A stretch of DNA of 64,000 nt from Azadirachta indica. Its lineage: Eukaryota > Streptophyta > Magnoliopsida > Sapindales > Meliaceae. Under the pieces are notes generated by a model that was given only the letters and a program-made list of their open reading frames with translations, ran no database searches and was not told the DNA's origin. This document shows, one piece after another, positions 34,863-46,807 of this stretch; positions within the stretch are counted from its first letter, which is position 1, and every line of letters begins with the position of its first letter. The stretch spans positions 13,593,744 through 13,657,743 of the forward strand of contig CM040443.1 of NCBI GenBank assembly GCA_022749755.1, given 5' to 3'. The position numbers and the translations under genes were made by a program.

Positions 34863-36300
34863 TGCAAATTATGAACGCAAGTGCACGTATCGCAAATAAG
34901 TAATACAGTGGTGAGAAGGTTTCGATTTTATGAGAAAAGTCAATTTGTTAATTACCGAAAATAATTAAGTAATGAATTTATATAAAGGGATCGATTTAAT
35001 ATGATTGAGAATATTAAAAAAAATAAAGTAAAATAAACTACTAAGCAATTTAATTAAAATAAATACAGCTGATGGAATAATCTAAGGCTAATGATTTATC
35101 ATATTTGTTCACATCCAATTCTCTAAATAATGTTATTCTGATTCAATTTATGTGTTACTAGTTAATTATCTTAATTTATCTGATAGTCTTTCTTGAAATC
35201 AGTCGAATCTATTTTGCACCTAAATAATTCACTATATTTTTATGTGAATTAAAGTAAATAAAAGTGCATTACATTTAGTAATAATTTTTAACTAACTACG
35301 TAAACCATATTAATATATTTCTGTCTAACATGTAATTGGTGGTATTCATTACCTAGTCTAGATATAATAATCGCTTATCAGTTCATATTAATTCACAAAT
35401 CATTCAAATACTAACCAAATATTCAAACGCATTAATCATTATAATAAATACGTAACACTAACTATCAAATCAATACAAATAACACAATTGTAGAAATTGG
35501 ATGCTTCAAATAGATTAGCTTATTACCCTAGAAAATTAGTTTAGGTACACATCAGATAGAGTTTAAAACCCACAATAAAGAATTTAACAATTGACAACAT
35601 AAACGTAATATCTTCATAATTGTTCAATTCAAAATAAAGATTTAAAGACAAGGGAAAGAGATAAAACTAGATTAGGAAAGTCTTGATCTTCAAAAACTTG
35701 AACTTGATGCCCAAAAATTCTTCCAATCCTCTCTCTCTAAGTTCTCTCCTTTTCTTTTCTTGTAAGCCAAAAACCTTCCAAATATGGCTCCCCTCATCCA
35801 ATACCCTAATACATATAAAACGCTATTTTTTCTCAAATCTAGCCATTCATATCTGATCTTAAGGCTCAGTTTAAATTTAGAAGACGTCCAAATCATGTGC
35901 GGTAGGTGTTGAGGAGCCAAAACAGCGTAGTGGTGCGAGACAGGATGCAAGGATAGTGTAGCCGCACTGTTGATGGCACAGCCGTGCCATACGTTCTGCC
36001 TAAGGGCAGAATGCATGGCGCCGGTGCACCAAAGTATGGCACAGCTACGTTATGCTGTCTTCTTCCAAAGGTTTAAGAACCTTGTAGTTTAGTCACCATA
36101 TGCCTTGCATTTTGGCCCTTAAGTCTCTTGCAATTTGGTCCCCGTCTTCCTTTTTGAGCTGAAATCACTTTAGATGGCTACTTTTTTTATTCTATGCACA
36201 ATGCAACCAAAAAACATCAAATACTAATAAGACTTGAGGATTAAACAAACAAATCAAGTTTAAGAGTAAATAATAAGCGCATGTTTAACGCACTTATCAT
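34863..36300. mobile_element. 1.4-kb insertion with short inverted ends, type unassigned
   Basis: The array flank reads continuously across this segment in relatives (compare 52020-52090: GGTCTTTGTGAGGAG to GGTTTTGATAGC), so it is an insertion. The left edge reads CGCAAGTGCACGTATCG and the right edge GCGCATGTTTAACGCAC, which are loosely inverted. A minus-strand frame at 35690-36016 (MHSALRQNVWHGCAINSAAT...) is preceded by C-rich text but has no domain I recognise. It could be a non-autonomous DNA element; the class is undetermined. Confidence 0.5.
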
Positions 36301-38489
36301 TCATGTTCAAGGTTTTGATAGCTTGCTATTCAAAAACACTAGGCAATAATCCTTCTTTCACATGGGGCAAGAGTATATTGTAGATTGGAATCAAGGGGAT
36401 AGTTGTTATGGAATTATATAAGAAGAGGGACATATAGCATTTCTAAAAGTTGCAACTTACAAAGGTGGCCAAATATTCCTTCTACTTATACTGCCTCCTC
36501 CAATATTTCCCTACCAATTCCAATTTAGAGTCCTCCTCCAATTGTCAAAGGTGTTTCAGTGGTTTTGATCATGATTTTCATCATATATATCTTATTTAAA
36601 TATATATCATACTTTGAATGTCATTCATCTAACGAAAAGGAAGATCCCTTGCAGAATTGAAATTTTTTTGGTTTTCTTGGAGATACAAAACAGTCTCTTT
36701 TGAATAAATAAGTTTCAGGTTAAGCAATGTATTGTGGTTATAAGAAATTTTAAATGATATATATTGTGTGCTAGAAATTTTCCTTTCATTAACGTTTTTG
36801 TATAAATAAATAAATCACTTACTCAGCAAACCACACGAAGGATTACCAAATTACCAAGACTGAAATATTGGTAATTATTGAAGCTCCTTGTTTATGGTCT
36901 ATTTTTCTTTTTTTCTTTTTTTTTTCCTTTTTGTAATTGTCAATTTGTTGAATTTATGTATTTATTTTACTTAATTAACTAGATTTTGTTTTAACTTAAT
37001 TAATATTTTTAGACACTTTTTAATTATAAAAAAGTTTTTTTTTCGCTCAATGTACAAAGTCTAAATAATTTGATTAAATTACATGTCAAAGATATCCCTA
37101 CTTAATTAATTTATTGATATTATTACTTATATAAAACCTAACACTTATTATTTTTCTTTTCAAGAGCTAAGGCTTTTTTTTTCTCGCTTCTTCAAATTTA
37201 TTAATCAAAATTTTCAATTAAAGTATAATTCAAAAAACATTAAGGTATTATTTTTAATTTTTTTAGTATTATTGTTAGTAGTATATATTATTATTTTTAA
37301 ATATTTTATTAATTATTCCAATTTAGATACATAAACTTTTTTATATAATATCATGACTTATAACAAAACTATTAATACAATTTTACTTTATGCGTGTGAG
37401 TGAAGATTATTTAGATTTGTTTCAAGAATTTATTATTTATTTAACATTTAATATTTAAAAGATAAAAATGTAATGTATTAAATTTCAAACGAGCTTTATT
37501 TAGAAAAAAAAAAATAAATAATTTAATATTTATATTTAAATTTCATTCATATATCTATTTAGTATTTAGTTTAAGATTTAAAGAAACAAAACACTATCAT
37601 AGTAAATTTGAGTACAGTTTTTTAATAAACTTTTTAAATTAATCTACTTTTTAATTTATAAATATTTTTTAAAAAATCAATTAATTTGTTAATCAATCAT
37701 TTTTAATTTATAACAAATTATTTATTTACTTATTTTTATTCTTTCTTCTTCCTTTATTCTTTTTTTTTTTTTTTGTATTTTCATTGCCATTTTTTCTCTC
37801 CTTCATTGTTAATCTACCCAGATCTACCTAACAATCTTCATTTATTGATCTACCTATTAAATCAATCAAGCTTAATTCATGGAGAACTATGAAAATTATT
37901 CAAATCCATAAATTTCAGCAAACAAAAATTTCAATAAAAAATTCAGAGCAAACCCAAATAGCAATTACAATAAATTTATAATCAGCCAACTTAAATCACA
38001 CAATGGCCAAACATAATAAAAAATCTGAGTAGATCCAAATCGCAATCCCAAAAGATTCACAAATTCTAAGAATTCTAAGTCACAATCTTATCAAATTTGT
38101 ATGAGAAAAAGAGGAGAAGAAGAGCTGGCAATAGTATAGGCTTTGGGATTTCGCTTCATCTTGGTCTGAGCAAACAGTCGTCAATCTCGATTTGGGAGCC
38201 ATCAAGCTTCGTTGAAGGCTTTTTCCACATTTATTATGCTTTTTGTTTGAATTTTTGTAAATTGCTGGCATTTCTCTATAATTTTCATACATTGGTGAAT
38301 GTAATTTTGAGAAAAAGTATTTAGCTGGCATTTGGAAAAAAAGATAAGATTTTTTTTTTTTTAATACACAGGGGAGAAATATATATTTAAAATTTGGGGT
38401 TAGGTATGAAAAAAATTGTTGATGTGATTATGTATCATAAATGTTTTTGGTTGAGAAATTAATAAAAAGTGAAAGAAAGATGAACGGCA

Positions 38490-38520
<31 letters not shown>

Positions 38521-38690
38521 TGGAAAGAAAAATTCTTAGAATAAAATTTATTTTTTCGGAAGTAAAGAAATATTATCATTTTGAGCAGGAAACAAGTTAA
38601 AATTCTATTAACAAAAAATCAAGTTGTATTATCTTTTTAATAGTGTAATTAAATAAAATATAAAAATATTCTAAAAAGATGAGTTTAATA
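36301..38690 (+). repeat. Array intergenic module (upstream of D)
   Basis: Colinear with 44400-46400 and 52080-54200. Shared order: GGCAATAATCCTTCTTTC, GGGCAAGAGTATATTG, GGTGGCCAAATATTCCTTCT, GTCATTCATCTAA, TTGGTAATTATTGAAGCT, AAACCTAACACTTATTATTT, AGCAGGAAACAAGTTAAAAT. No coding frame. Differences are mainly indels in A/T runs. Confidence 0.8.
38491..38515. repeat. (GA)n microsatellite
   Basis: An uninterrupted run of GA dinucleotides. Confidence 0.9.
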
Positions 38691-39120
38691 TATATGGGAA
38701 AAGTTGTAATTGTAATTTAGAATATGAGTTGAGTGCGGCATGAAGTAAGGCATGTTTGTTGACTGTTGTGTGAATAACAAAACAAATACTTAACCATGTA
38801 CATTTTTTCCGTCAGAATATGTGTTGACTGCTGTGTGAATTAGGGTATGTTGGAAACGTTGACTCTTTGTATGAATAACAAAACAAATACTTAACCGGGG
38901 AAAATGACTTATACCGCTGGTGTTTAGTTTAATAGGCATATATTCCCTAGAATATGGGAGGGTAGTCCTGTCATTTAGAGGATTAGTCTGAGTACAAATA
39001 TCTATCATTCGATAATTTTGAGACACGTATCGTGTTAAAAAGTATGATGCATGGTAACAAAACAAAGGAAAGGAGAGACAACCATTTGCTGCGTTCCACA
39101 TAAATAAGCATACTTTTTAT

Positions 39121-40641
39121 CTTTTAATCACTGTTTATTAGTTGTTCAATTAATTTATTATTATTTATATTTTTAATTTTTTTTATATAATATTAATATA
39201 TTATATATTTAATTTATTTATAAAATTTTATTTTTTATTTTAATTTTTTTATAATATAATTTTTTTAAATATAATAATTTAGTTGTATATATAATTTTTT
39301 GCATAATATATTCAAGATTAAATATATTTTTAATTTATTATTTTAATAAATAATTTTAAAAAAAAATATATTATTAAAAAATTTAAATAATAAGTTAAAT
39401 TAAACTTATATTAAAATTTTTATAATATTTTTTTATAATAAATTTGATATTTTTTTATTATTAAAAAAATTTTAAAAATATATTTCACGTTTTATTCTTA
39501 TATTAATATTTTTATTTAAAAAATTATATTAAATTTATTATTTTTTTTAAAAAAAAGTATGAAAATATAATAAAAAAGTAAAAAAAAAAAAAAAAAAATT
39601 TAATATCATTTGTTAATAAAATTAATAATTAGATATATTTTATATTTTTATTAATTAATATAATTTAATTTTAATTAAAAAATAAAAAAGGAAAAAAATT
39701 TTGATTATTTTTATTTGTAATATATATAAAACGTTAAAAAATATTTTAATTAAATTTTTTAATAATTAAATATTTATTATTATAAAAGTGAAAAAAAAAA
39801 GAGGTTATAAATATTTTAGTATATAAGTGTGACTTAGTTTATTATTTAATTTTTTTTAATAATTATATTTTTTAAAATTTTTTATTAAAATAACAAGTTA
39901 AAAAAATTATAATTTTTTATTATTTTTATTTGTAATATATATAACATGTATTTATTATTTATATTTTAATATATTTTTAAAAAATATAATAAATTTAACA
40001 TAAATTTTTCAATAAATATATTATATATAAAAATCAAACGTTAAAAAATATTACAAATAAAAATAATCAAATTTCTTTTCTATTTTTTTTTAATTAAAAT
40101 TAAATTATATTAGTTAATAATAATATAAAATATATCTAATTACTAATTTTATTAACAAATAATACTAAATTTTTTTCTTTTTTTACTTTTTTATTTATAT
40201 TTTCATAATTTTTTTTGGGAAAATATAATAAATTTAATATAATTTTTTAAATAAAAATATTAATATGAGAATAAAACGTTAAAATATATTTTAAAATTTT
40301 TTTAGTAATTAAATATCAAATTTATTAAAAAAAAGATTATAAATATTTTAACATGAGTTTAATTTAATTCATTATTTAATTTTTTTTAATACTATTTTAT
40401 TTTTAAAATTTTCTATTAAAATAATAAATTAAAAACAAATTTATTATTAAATATATTGTAAAAAAATATTAAATATAGAATTAAATTATTATATTTAAAA
40501 AAATTATATTATAAAAAAAATATTAAAATATAAACTAAAATATTATAAGTAAATAAAAATATATATTATATTATTATTATATAAAAATTAAAAATAAAAA
40601 AATAATAATAAATTAACTGATCAATTAATAATAATAAAAGT
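39121..40641. mobile_element. 1.5-kb foldback (long inverted repeat) element, over 90% AT
   Basis: The left half and the reverse complement of the right half align throughout. Left 39141-39160 GTTGTTCAATTAATTTATTA corresponds to the complement of the right end (AATTGATCAGTTAATTTATT). Left 39510-39535 and the complement of 40240-40265 share ATTTTTATTTAAAAAATTAT. Left 39594-39620 matches the complement of 40140-40170 (AATTAGTAATAAA-type text). The centre is near 39880. No coding capacity. It sits between the distal upstream region of gene D and its proximal promoter. Confidence 0.8.
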
Positions 40642-40689
40642 CAAGGTAAATATTTATTTATTTATTTAAATATAAAAAAAATACATACC

Positions 40690-40917
40690 TTTTCTTAAAC
40701 ATTAACAACGTTTGTTTATTAGACCAAACCAGGTGCATGTCATTTTCCCTACTTAACGGTGTAAACTTTTTCCGTTTATAATCCACAACGTTAACTAAAA
40801 GTGGACGCTTTCTACTTTAGCATATAGATACAGAGACTACAGTCTGATTACTCTGACACTAAGAAATTTCTTTCTTATGTTCTAAGCAATCGAACAGGAA
40901 GAGAAGACAAAAGAAAT
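40690..40917 (+). promoter_or_regulatory. Proximal promoter and 5' UTR of chimeric gene D
   Basis: Retains the family words GTGGACGCTTTCTACTTTAG, CATATAGATACAGAGAC (TATA-like) and ACTAAGAAATTTCTTTCTTA, CTAAGCAATCGAACAGG before ATG 40918. The ACGT box region seen in G and H is not found here; the foldback element lies directly upstream. Confidence 0.55.
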
Positions 40918-43377
40918 GTATTTATGGATGCTTGCGGGTTTGCTCATAGTGGGTGCATGAAATTTGGCGTTCAATTCTTGGTGATCAAGAACAAGTTGAA
41001 GTTCATCGTGCAACTGCTGCCTATCAGGCTTTACAGAGAGATAAACGGCCTGTATCTGGCTCATCTTTCTCCAGATCTGGGCTTCTATCTGGCTCACCTT
41101 CTTCTACAGTAGTTAACACTACTACTACTCCTGCTAATCCTTCTGATAAGGATCGATCTCAAACCTATTTCTATTACTGTTATCCGATTATATCTTCCAG
41201 TACTACTACCAAAAGTTCTGGTTTTGCTTCTCATTCAGGAGATGGTAAACAGTAAGTCTACAAAAGGGCCTAAGCCACCGGCATCATCTGATCAATCTGC
41301 CCAGGATAAGGCTGAGGCTAAGGCTAAGGCTAAGGCAGTAGCATCAGCTAGTACTACTACAAAAAGGCCGAGTGTTGCTTCTCAGCATTCAGGAGATGGT
41401 AACACTAAGTCTGCAGTAGGGACTAAGCCACCACATTCATCTGATCAATCTAGCAAGATTAAGGCTGACGGTAAGGCTAATCCAGCAGCATCAGCTAGTA
41501 CTGCAACAAAAAGGTCTAGTGTTGATTCTCATCATTCAGCAGATGGTAACAAGAAGTCCACAAAAGGGACTAAGCCACCGTCTTTACCTGATCAATCTAC
41601 CAAGGCCAAGACTGAGGCTAAGGCTAAGGCTAATGCTAACGCTAAGGCTAAATCTGAGGCTAAGTGCGTAGAATCAGCTAGTACTAGTGCAAAAAGCACT
41701 AGTGTCGCTTCTCAGCATTCGGGAGATGGTAACAGTAAGTCTACGACAGGGACTAAGCCAACACCTTTACCTCCTCAATCAACCAAGGCTAAGGCTGAGG
41801 CTAAGTCTGCCGCTAAGGCTAAGGCTAAAGGTACAGCATCAGCGAGTAATACAAAATGGCCCAGTGTTGCTTCTCAGCATTCAGCAGATGGTAACAGTAA
41901 GTCTGCAAAAGGGACTGAGCCACGACCTTTACCCGATCATTCTACCAAGGCTGAGGCTAAGGCTAACGCTAAGGTTAAGGTTAAGTCTAAGGCTAAGTCT
42001 AAGGCTAAGTATGCAGAATCGACTAGTAGTAGTACAAAAAGCACTGGGGTTGCTTCTCGGCATTCGGGAGATGGTAACAGTAAGTCTACGAAAGGGACTA
42101 AGCCACCGCCTTTACCTCATCAATCAACCAAGGCTAAGGCTACCGCTAAGGCTGCCGCCAAGGCTAAGGCTAAAGGTGCAGCATCAGCGAGTAATACAAA
42201 ATGGTCTAGTGTTGCTTCTCAGCATTCAGCAGATGGTAACAGTAAGTCTGCAAAAGGGACTAAGCCACCACGACCTTTACCTGATCATTCTACCAAGGCT
42301 GAGGCTGAGGCTAAGGCTAAGGCTGAGGCTAAGGCTAAGGCTAAGGCTAAGGCTAAGGCTGAGGCTAAGGCTGAGGCTGAGGCTAAGGCTAAGGCTAAGG
42401 CTAAGGCTAAGGCTAAGGCTAAGGCTAAGGTTAAGGTTAAGGTTAAGGTTAAGGCTAAGTCTAAGGCTAAGTATGCAGAATCGACTAGTACTAGTACAAA
42501 AAGCACTAGTTTTGCTTCTCTGCATTCAGGAGATGGTAACAGTAAGTCTACGAAAGGGACTAAGCCACCACCTTTACGTCATCAATCAACCAAGGCTAAG
42601 GCTGAGGCAAAGGCTGCCGCTAAGGCTGAGGCAAAGGCTGCCGCTAAGGCTAAGGCTGCCGCTAAGGCTAAGGCTAAGGCTAAGGCTAAAGGTGCAGCAT
42701 CAGCTAGTAATACAAAACGGTCTAGTGTTGCTTCTCAACATTCAGCAGATGGTAACAATAAGTCTGCAAAAGGGACTAAGCCACTAACTTTTCCGGTTAA
42801 GGTTAAGGCTAAGATTAAGGCTAAAGTTAAGGCTAAGGCTACAACTAAGGCTAAGGCTAATAAAATCCCAGTCTTTTGGCTTCCTCCACCTAGACCTTTT
42901 GTAAAAGTAAATACAGATGGCGTCTCAAAGAACAATCCTGGTGCTGCAGCTTGCGGTGGCGTTTTCAGAGACTTTCAAGGCGAATTTTTGGGTGCTTTTG
43001 CCATGAACTTGGGCTGTCAATCTTCATTTGTTGCTGAAATTATGGGTATTATTCAAGCTATTTCTTATGCTACTAAAAGAGGTTGGAATTTTATTTGGCT
43101 AGAGAGTGACTCAATCGCAGCTATCTCTTGCTTGCTTAACTCTAATTTTAATCCACCTCAGTCTATTAGAAATGATTGGTTAAATTGTAAAGCTGCTATA
43201 TCCAAGATTGTTTTTCGTTGCACGCATACTTATCGTGAAGGTAACAAGGTTGCGGATATTATGGCGAATATGGGCCTCTGTTCTTCAGGCTCCATTTGGT
43301 TTGACACCGCACCTCTTCAAATCAAAGATGCTCTTTACAAAGATTGTTCGGGCTTCCCTAATTATAGATTTTCGTGA
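40918..43377 (+). pseudogene. Chimeric gene D: SDE3-like N-terminus, Lys/Ala repeats, LINE RNase H domain
   Basis: The family start MYLWMLAGLLIVGA is followed at once by TGA (about 4 nt lost before AAATTTGGCG). The N-terminal region then continues in another frame (40953-41255: IWRSILGDQEQVEVHRATAA). An extra A near 41248 shifts into a frame open from 41224 to 43377, 717 codons. That frame has about nine Ser/Thr-rich units (SVASQHSGDGNSKS, KGTKPPPLPDQSTK), each followed by a variable KA/EA run, then from residue 548 (42865) an RNase H domain. Catalytic candidates are Asp in VNTDG, Glu in VAEIMG, Asp in LESDS and Asp in NKVADIM, a complete DEDD set; it ends GFPNYRFS. SDE3 exons 2 and 3 are absent. 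Whether anything is translated is unknown: there is no in-frame family start, but the long frame is unbroken. Confidence 0.8.
42295..42465 (+). repeat. GCTAAG/GCTGAG hexamer expansion encoding (KA/EA)n
   Basis: About 28 hexamers in a row, mostly GCTAAG with GCTGAG and a few GTTAAG variants. They read as alternating Ala/Val and Lys/Glu in the gene frame, as Arg-Leu in another and as Leu-Ser or Ala-Leu on the minus strand. All frames stay open, which explains the long shadow frames here. It is the longest run in the array. Confidence 0.9.
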
Positions 43378-43822
43378 ATTTTGTTTTAATGGCTTTTGGA
43401 TTTTCTGAAGGCGTTGGTGGAGTTCTGTGCTGCGCTGTACCGGTTTATACTGCAGTGGGATCTATACTGCAACTGTTATCCCTTCCTATGCTGATTGAGT
43501 TGATTTGCTTACTGTCAGAGTTACACCATTTAGATTCTTGTGATGGCAAAGCTTTCGGATGCTGCGCTTATATCGAGTTTGCTATCGGCAATTGCCACTT
43601 CTGCAATTCAGAGGCTGCTCTGGCCTGTTCGAGCTAATTTTATGCTTGCTGCTAGATTTCTTCTATCGCTGACTGGCGCTTCTACTGGTTATCAGTGTTT
43701 TGCGTACTTATGCTTGCTGGATAGATGAGTTTAGCTGCCTCTTTGCTTACCGAGTCTTGTATTTTCTGGTTTCCTTTAACATGGGGCTATTTTTCGATTT
43801 TTGTTGCAATCTTGTAAGCCAC
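42862..43822 (+). mobile_element. 5'-truncated LINE tail in gene D (RNase H plus 3' UTR)
   Basis: The 170 codons from 42865 correspond to the C-terminal RNase H-like domain (RVT_3 type) of plant non-LTR retrotransposons, whose products typically end in a GxPxYRF motif. The 445 bp after the TGA (43378-43822) are nearly identical to those after the same stop in E (48859-49305) and are taken as LINE 3' UTR. At about 43823 the array 3' flank resumes (TTATTATGCACTTGGGTAGC). No poly(A) tail or target duplication is visible. Confidence 0.75.
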
Positions 43823-44400
43823 TTTGTTATTATGCACTTGGGTAGCTAATTCTGCTTGGCATGCAATGATATATATATATTTGTGGATGTAACATGAGCT
43901 GTCATTGTATTATGTTTTATTCCATGCTGTTGCATCAGCGCAAATTTTCAATCTCTGTGTAGTTTACATGGACAAACAAATACTTAGAACTGTCATCTGC
44001 AGCGGGTGGCTACAGGAAGAACATTGTCAGTAAGCTGCTGAAATCAAGAATTGATGGCAAAGGGAGATACATCTTGATCAGAGCAGTAGCTTAGTCCACT
44101 CCGACATTACCCCATTAGTGTTTAAACTTCTTTAATTAAGGTCGAGTAATAATAGACAGCTTGCTGAATCATAAACACTAGGCAATAGTCCTTCTTTCTT
44201 ATGGGTTTTGATAGTTTGTTACCAGGTAGCTTTGCAAATTATGGAGGTGACCAAATATTCCTTTTATTTATACTGGCTCATCCAACACTTTCAATCAATT
44301 CCAAGTTAGAGTCCTCCAATTGTCAAACGTGTTTCAGTGATTTTGATCATGACGTTCATCATGTTTTATTTGAATCTAATTGTTTGAATGGCATCAAAAA
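43823..44400 (+). repeat. Array 3' flank of D, type 1
   Basis: Shared with 49306-49870 and 62215-62820: TGGATGTAACATGAG, GAACATTGTCAGTAAGC, TACCCCATTAGTGTTTAAAC, CAAATATTCCTTTTATTTATA. Ends at AAACACTAGGCAATA where a second downstream type begins. Confidence 0.75.
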
Positions 44401-46440
44401 CACTAGGCAATAATCCTTCTTTCTCACAGGGCAAGAGTATATTGCAGACTGGAATCAGGAGAGTTATGAAATTAATTATATAAGAAGAGGGACAGACATT
44501 GCTGTTAAAGATGCAACTTACAATGGTGGCCAAATATTCCTTCTGCTTATACCGCCTCATCCAACGCTTCCCTACCAGTTCCAATTCAGAGTCCTCTAAT
44601 TGTCAAAGGTGTTTAATTGACTTTGAACCTGATGTTCATCATATATGTCTTATTTGAATATCTATGATTCTTTGAATGTCATTCATCTAATGAAAAGGAA
44701 AATTCCTTGCAGAATTGAAATTTTTTTGGTTCTCTTGGAGGTCCAAGACGGCTCTTTTGTAGAAACCAATTTCAGGTTCATGATACTCAAGAACAATGTA
44801 ATATGGTTTGAAGAAATTTCAAATGATTTCTGTTGTGTGTTACAAATTTTCCTTTCATTAAAGTTTCTGTTAATAATAATAATAAAAATAAAAATAAAAA
44901 AAACTTTCCTTAGCAAACAGCAAGGGGATTACCAGTTACCAAGATTGAATTATTGATAATTATTGAAGCTCCTTGTTTAGCTTCTGTTTTTCTTTTTTAA
45001 TTTTTGTAATTGTCAATTCGCTGAATTTATTTATTTATTTATTTATTTATTTATTTTAATTAACTAGATTTTGTTTCAACTTAATTAACATTTTTAGACA
45101 CTTTTTTTATTATAAAAAAGTTATTTTTTTCTTCTCAGCTCCATGCAAAAAGTTGAAATAATTTTATTAAATTACATGTCAAAAATATCTTTATTTAATT
45201 AATTTATTTATATTATTACCTTTATAAAACCTAACACTTATTATTTTTATTTTTAACACCTAATTTTTTTCATATTCTCTCGTTTCTTCCTCGATTTATT
45301 AATCAAAATTTTTAATTAAAGTACAATTCAAAAAAAATAAGGTATTATTTTTAGGATTATTGATAGTAGTAATACTTTTTTTAGATATTTTATTAATTAT
45401 TCTAATTTAAATATATACACTTTCTATGTAATATCATGACTTATAACAAAATTATTAACACAATTTCTTTCTGTATATGAGTGAAATTTAGTTTATATAG
45501 ATTTCTTCTAAGATTTTATTATTTATTTAACATTTAACATTTAAAAAAGTACAAATGTAATGTATTAAATTTCAAACGAATTTAGTTCAGAAAAAATAAA
45601 TAATTTAATACTTATATTTAATTTTTTTCAGATTCAAACATACAGTTTTGTTTAGGATTTAAATTAATTCAAGATTCAAGTTTTATTTTTGAAGGCTACA
45701 TTAATATGCTTTTTTTTAAGTTTTGTAAATTGGTGGTATTTCTGTGTAGATTTTATAAATTGGTGGCTAATAGATATGTATTATCAAATATTTGACTTAT
45801 AGAATGTGATATGGAGCAAAAAGATTTCAAAAAAGATAAGATTATTTAAATATACACCAGAGAAGTATATATTTAAAATTTGTAATTAGGTGTCAAGAAA
45901 ATTGTTAATGTGATTTCTGAGAAAATACTTGATATCATCTGTTTTTAAGTTTAATATTTCACTAACTCTTAAACTTTAATTAATATCTTATCACCTCTTA
46001 TTTGACACTTAAAAATAGACTTTAAAATTTTAATCATAATAAAAATAATGACTAAGAGTGATGAGGTATTAATTAAGAAGTGATGGAATATCAAGGTTAA
46101 AAGCAGCAAGTATTGGGAGTTTTTCTTGTGATTATATATAATAAATGATTTTGGGTTTAGAAATTAAACAAAAAAATACAAGAAATCGCGAGAGAGAGAT
46201 AGAGGGGGGTGGTGGGGTTTGGTGGGGTGGTTGCGGCGGCGAGGGGGAGAATAGAAAGAAAATTTTAACTTGTTGGAAGTAAAGAAATATTGGCCTTTTG
46301 AGCAGGAAAGAAGTTAAAATTTATTAACAAAAAATAAAGTTGTTTTATCTTTTTAATTTTTTAATAGTGTAATTAAGTCAAATATAAAAATATTCTAAAA
46401 GGATGAGTTTAAATATTAATAATATATGCGGTAAAGTTGT
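44400..46440 (+). repeat. Array intergenic module (upstream of E)
   Basis: Colinear with 36340-38690 and 52100-54200. It contains (TTTA)n at 45023-45056 and a G-rich GGGGTGGTGGGGTTTGG tract at 46205-46240. No gene. Confidence 0.75.
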
Positions 46441-46569
46441 AATTGTGATTTAGAGTATGAACTGACTGCTGCAAAAAGCGCGGTATGTTTGAAACCTCGA
46501 AAAAGCATCGAATAACATAACTTTATCTCTCGTACGAGAAGTCTTTTTCAATTCTAAATTGCATGGTAA

Positions 46570-46807
46570 GGTGGCGACTCTTTATTGGGTGTAGATTAAA
46601 GTCGAGAAAGGAACATCGTACACTGCACCCAATAGTCAATACTTAACCGCGTAAATTTTCTTCATTTATGGTCCCACGACATTCACTAAATCGTGGACGC
46701 TTTCTACTTTTATACATAAGGAGACTACCATACCACTTCCCTCGACACTAAGAAATTTTCCTTCTTACTTTCTAAGCAACCAAACAGAAACAGAGAAAAC
46801 AAAAAAA
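46570..46807 (+). promoter_or_regulatory. Promoter and 5' UTR of chimeric gene E
   Basis: Family words: GGTGGCGACTCTTTATTGGG (46570-46589; ACGT core lost, reads AAGGTGGC), GTGGACGCTTTCTACTTTTA, CATAAGGAGACTACC, ACACTAAGAAATTTTC, CTAAGCAACCAAACAGAAAC before ATG 46808. Confidence 0.6.

Noticed and set aside
35690..36016. 108-codon minus frame in the 1.4-kb insertion
   Set aside because: No domain recognised and the upstream context is non-coding. Kept only as part of the insertion description.
39121..40641. Very AT-rich block considered as a replication origin or matrix-attachment site
   Set aside because: The long inverted-repeat structure explains it better as a foldback element. Nothing specific supports an origin.
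41687..42787. 366-codon frame rich in RLRLRL, and minus frames rich in LSLS and ALAL at 42277-42525
   Set aside because: These are shadows of the GCTAAG hexamer repeat. The KA frame is the one that continues into the RNase H domain.
41300..42850. Regular repeats resembling a CRISPR array
   Set aside because: Repeats are translated, vary in length and have no unique spacers; the host is a eukaryote.
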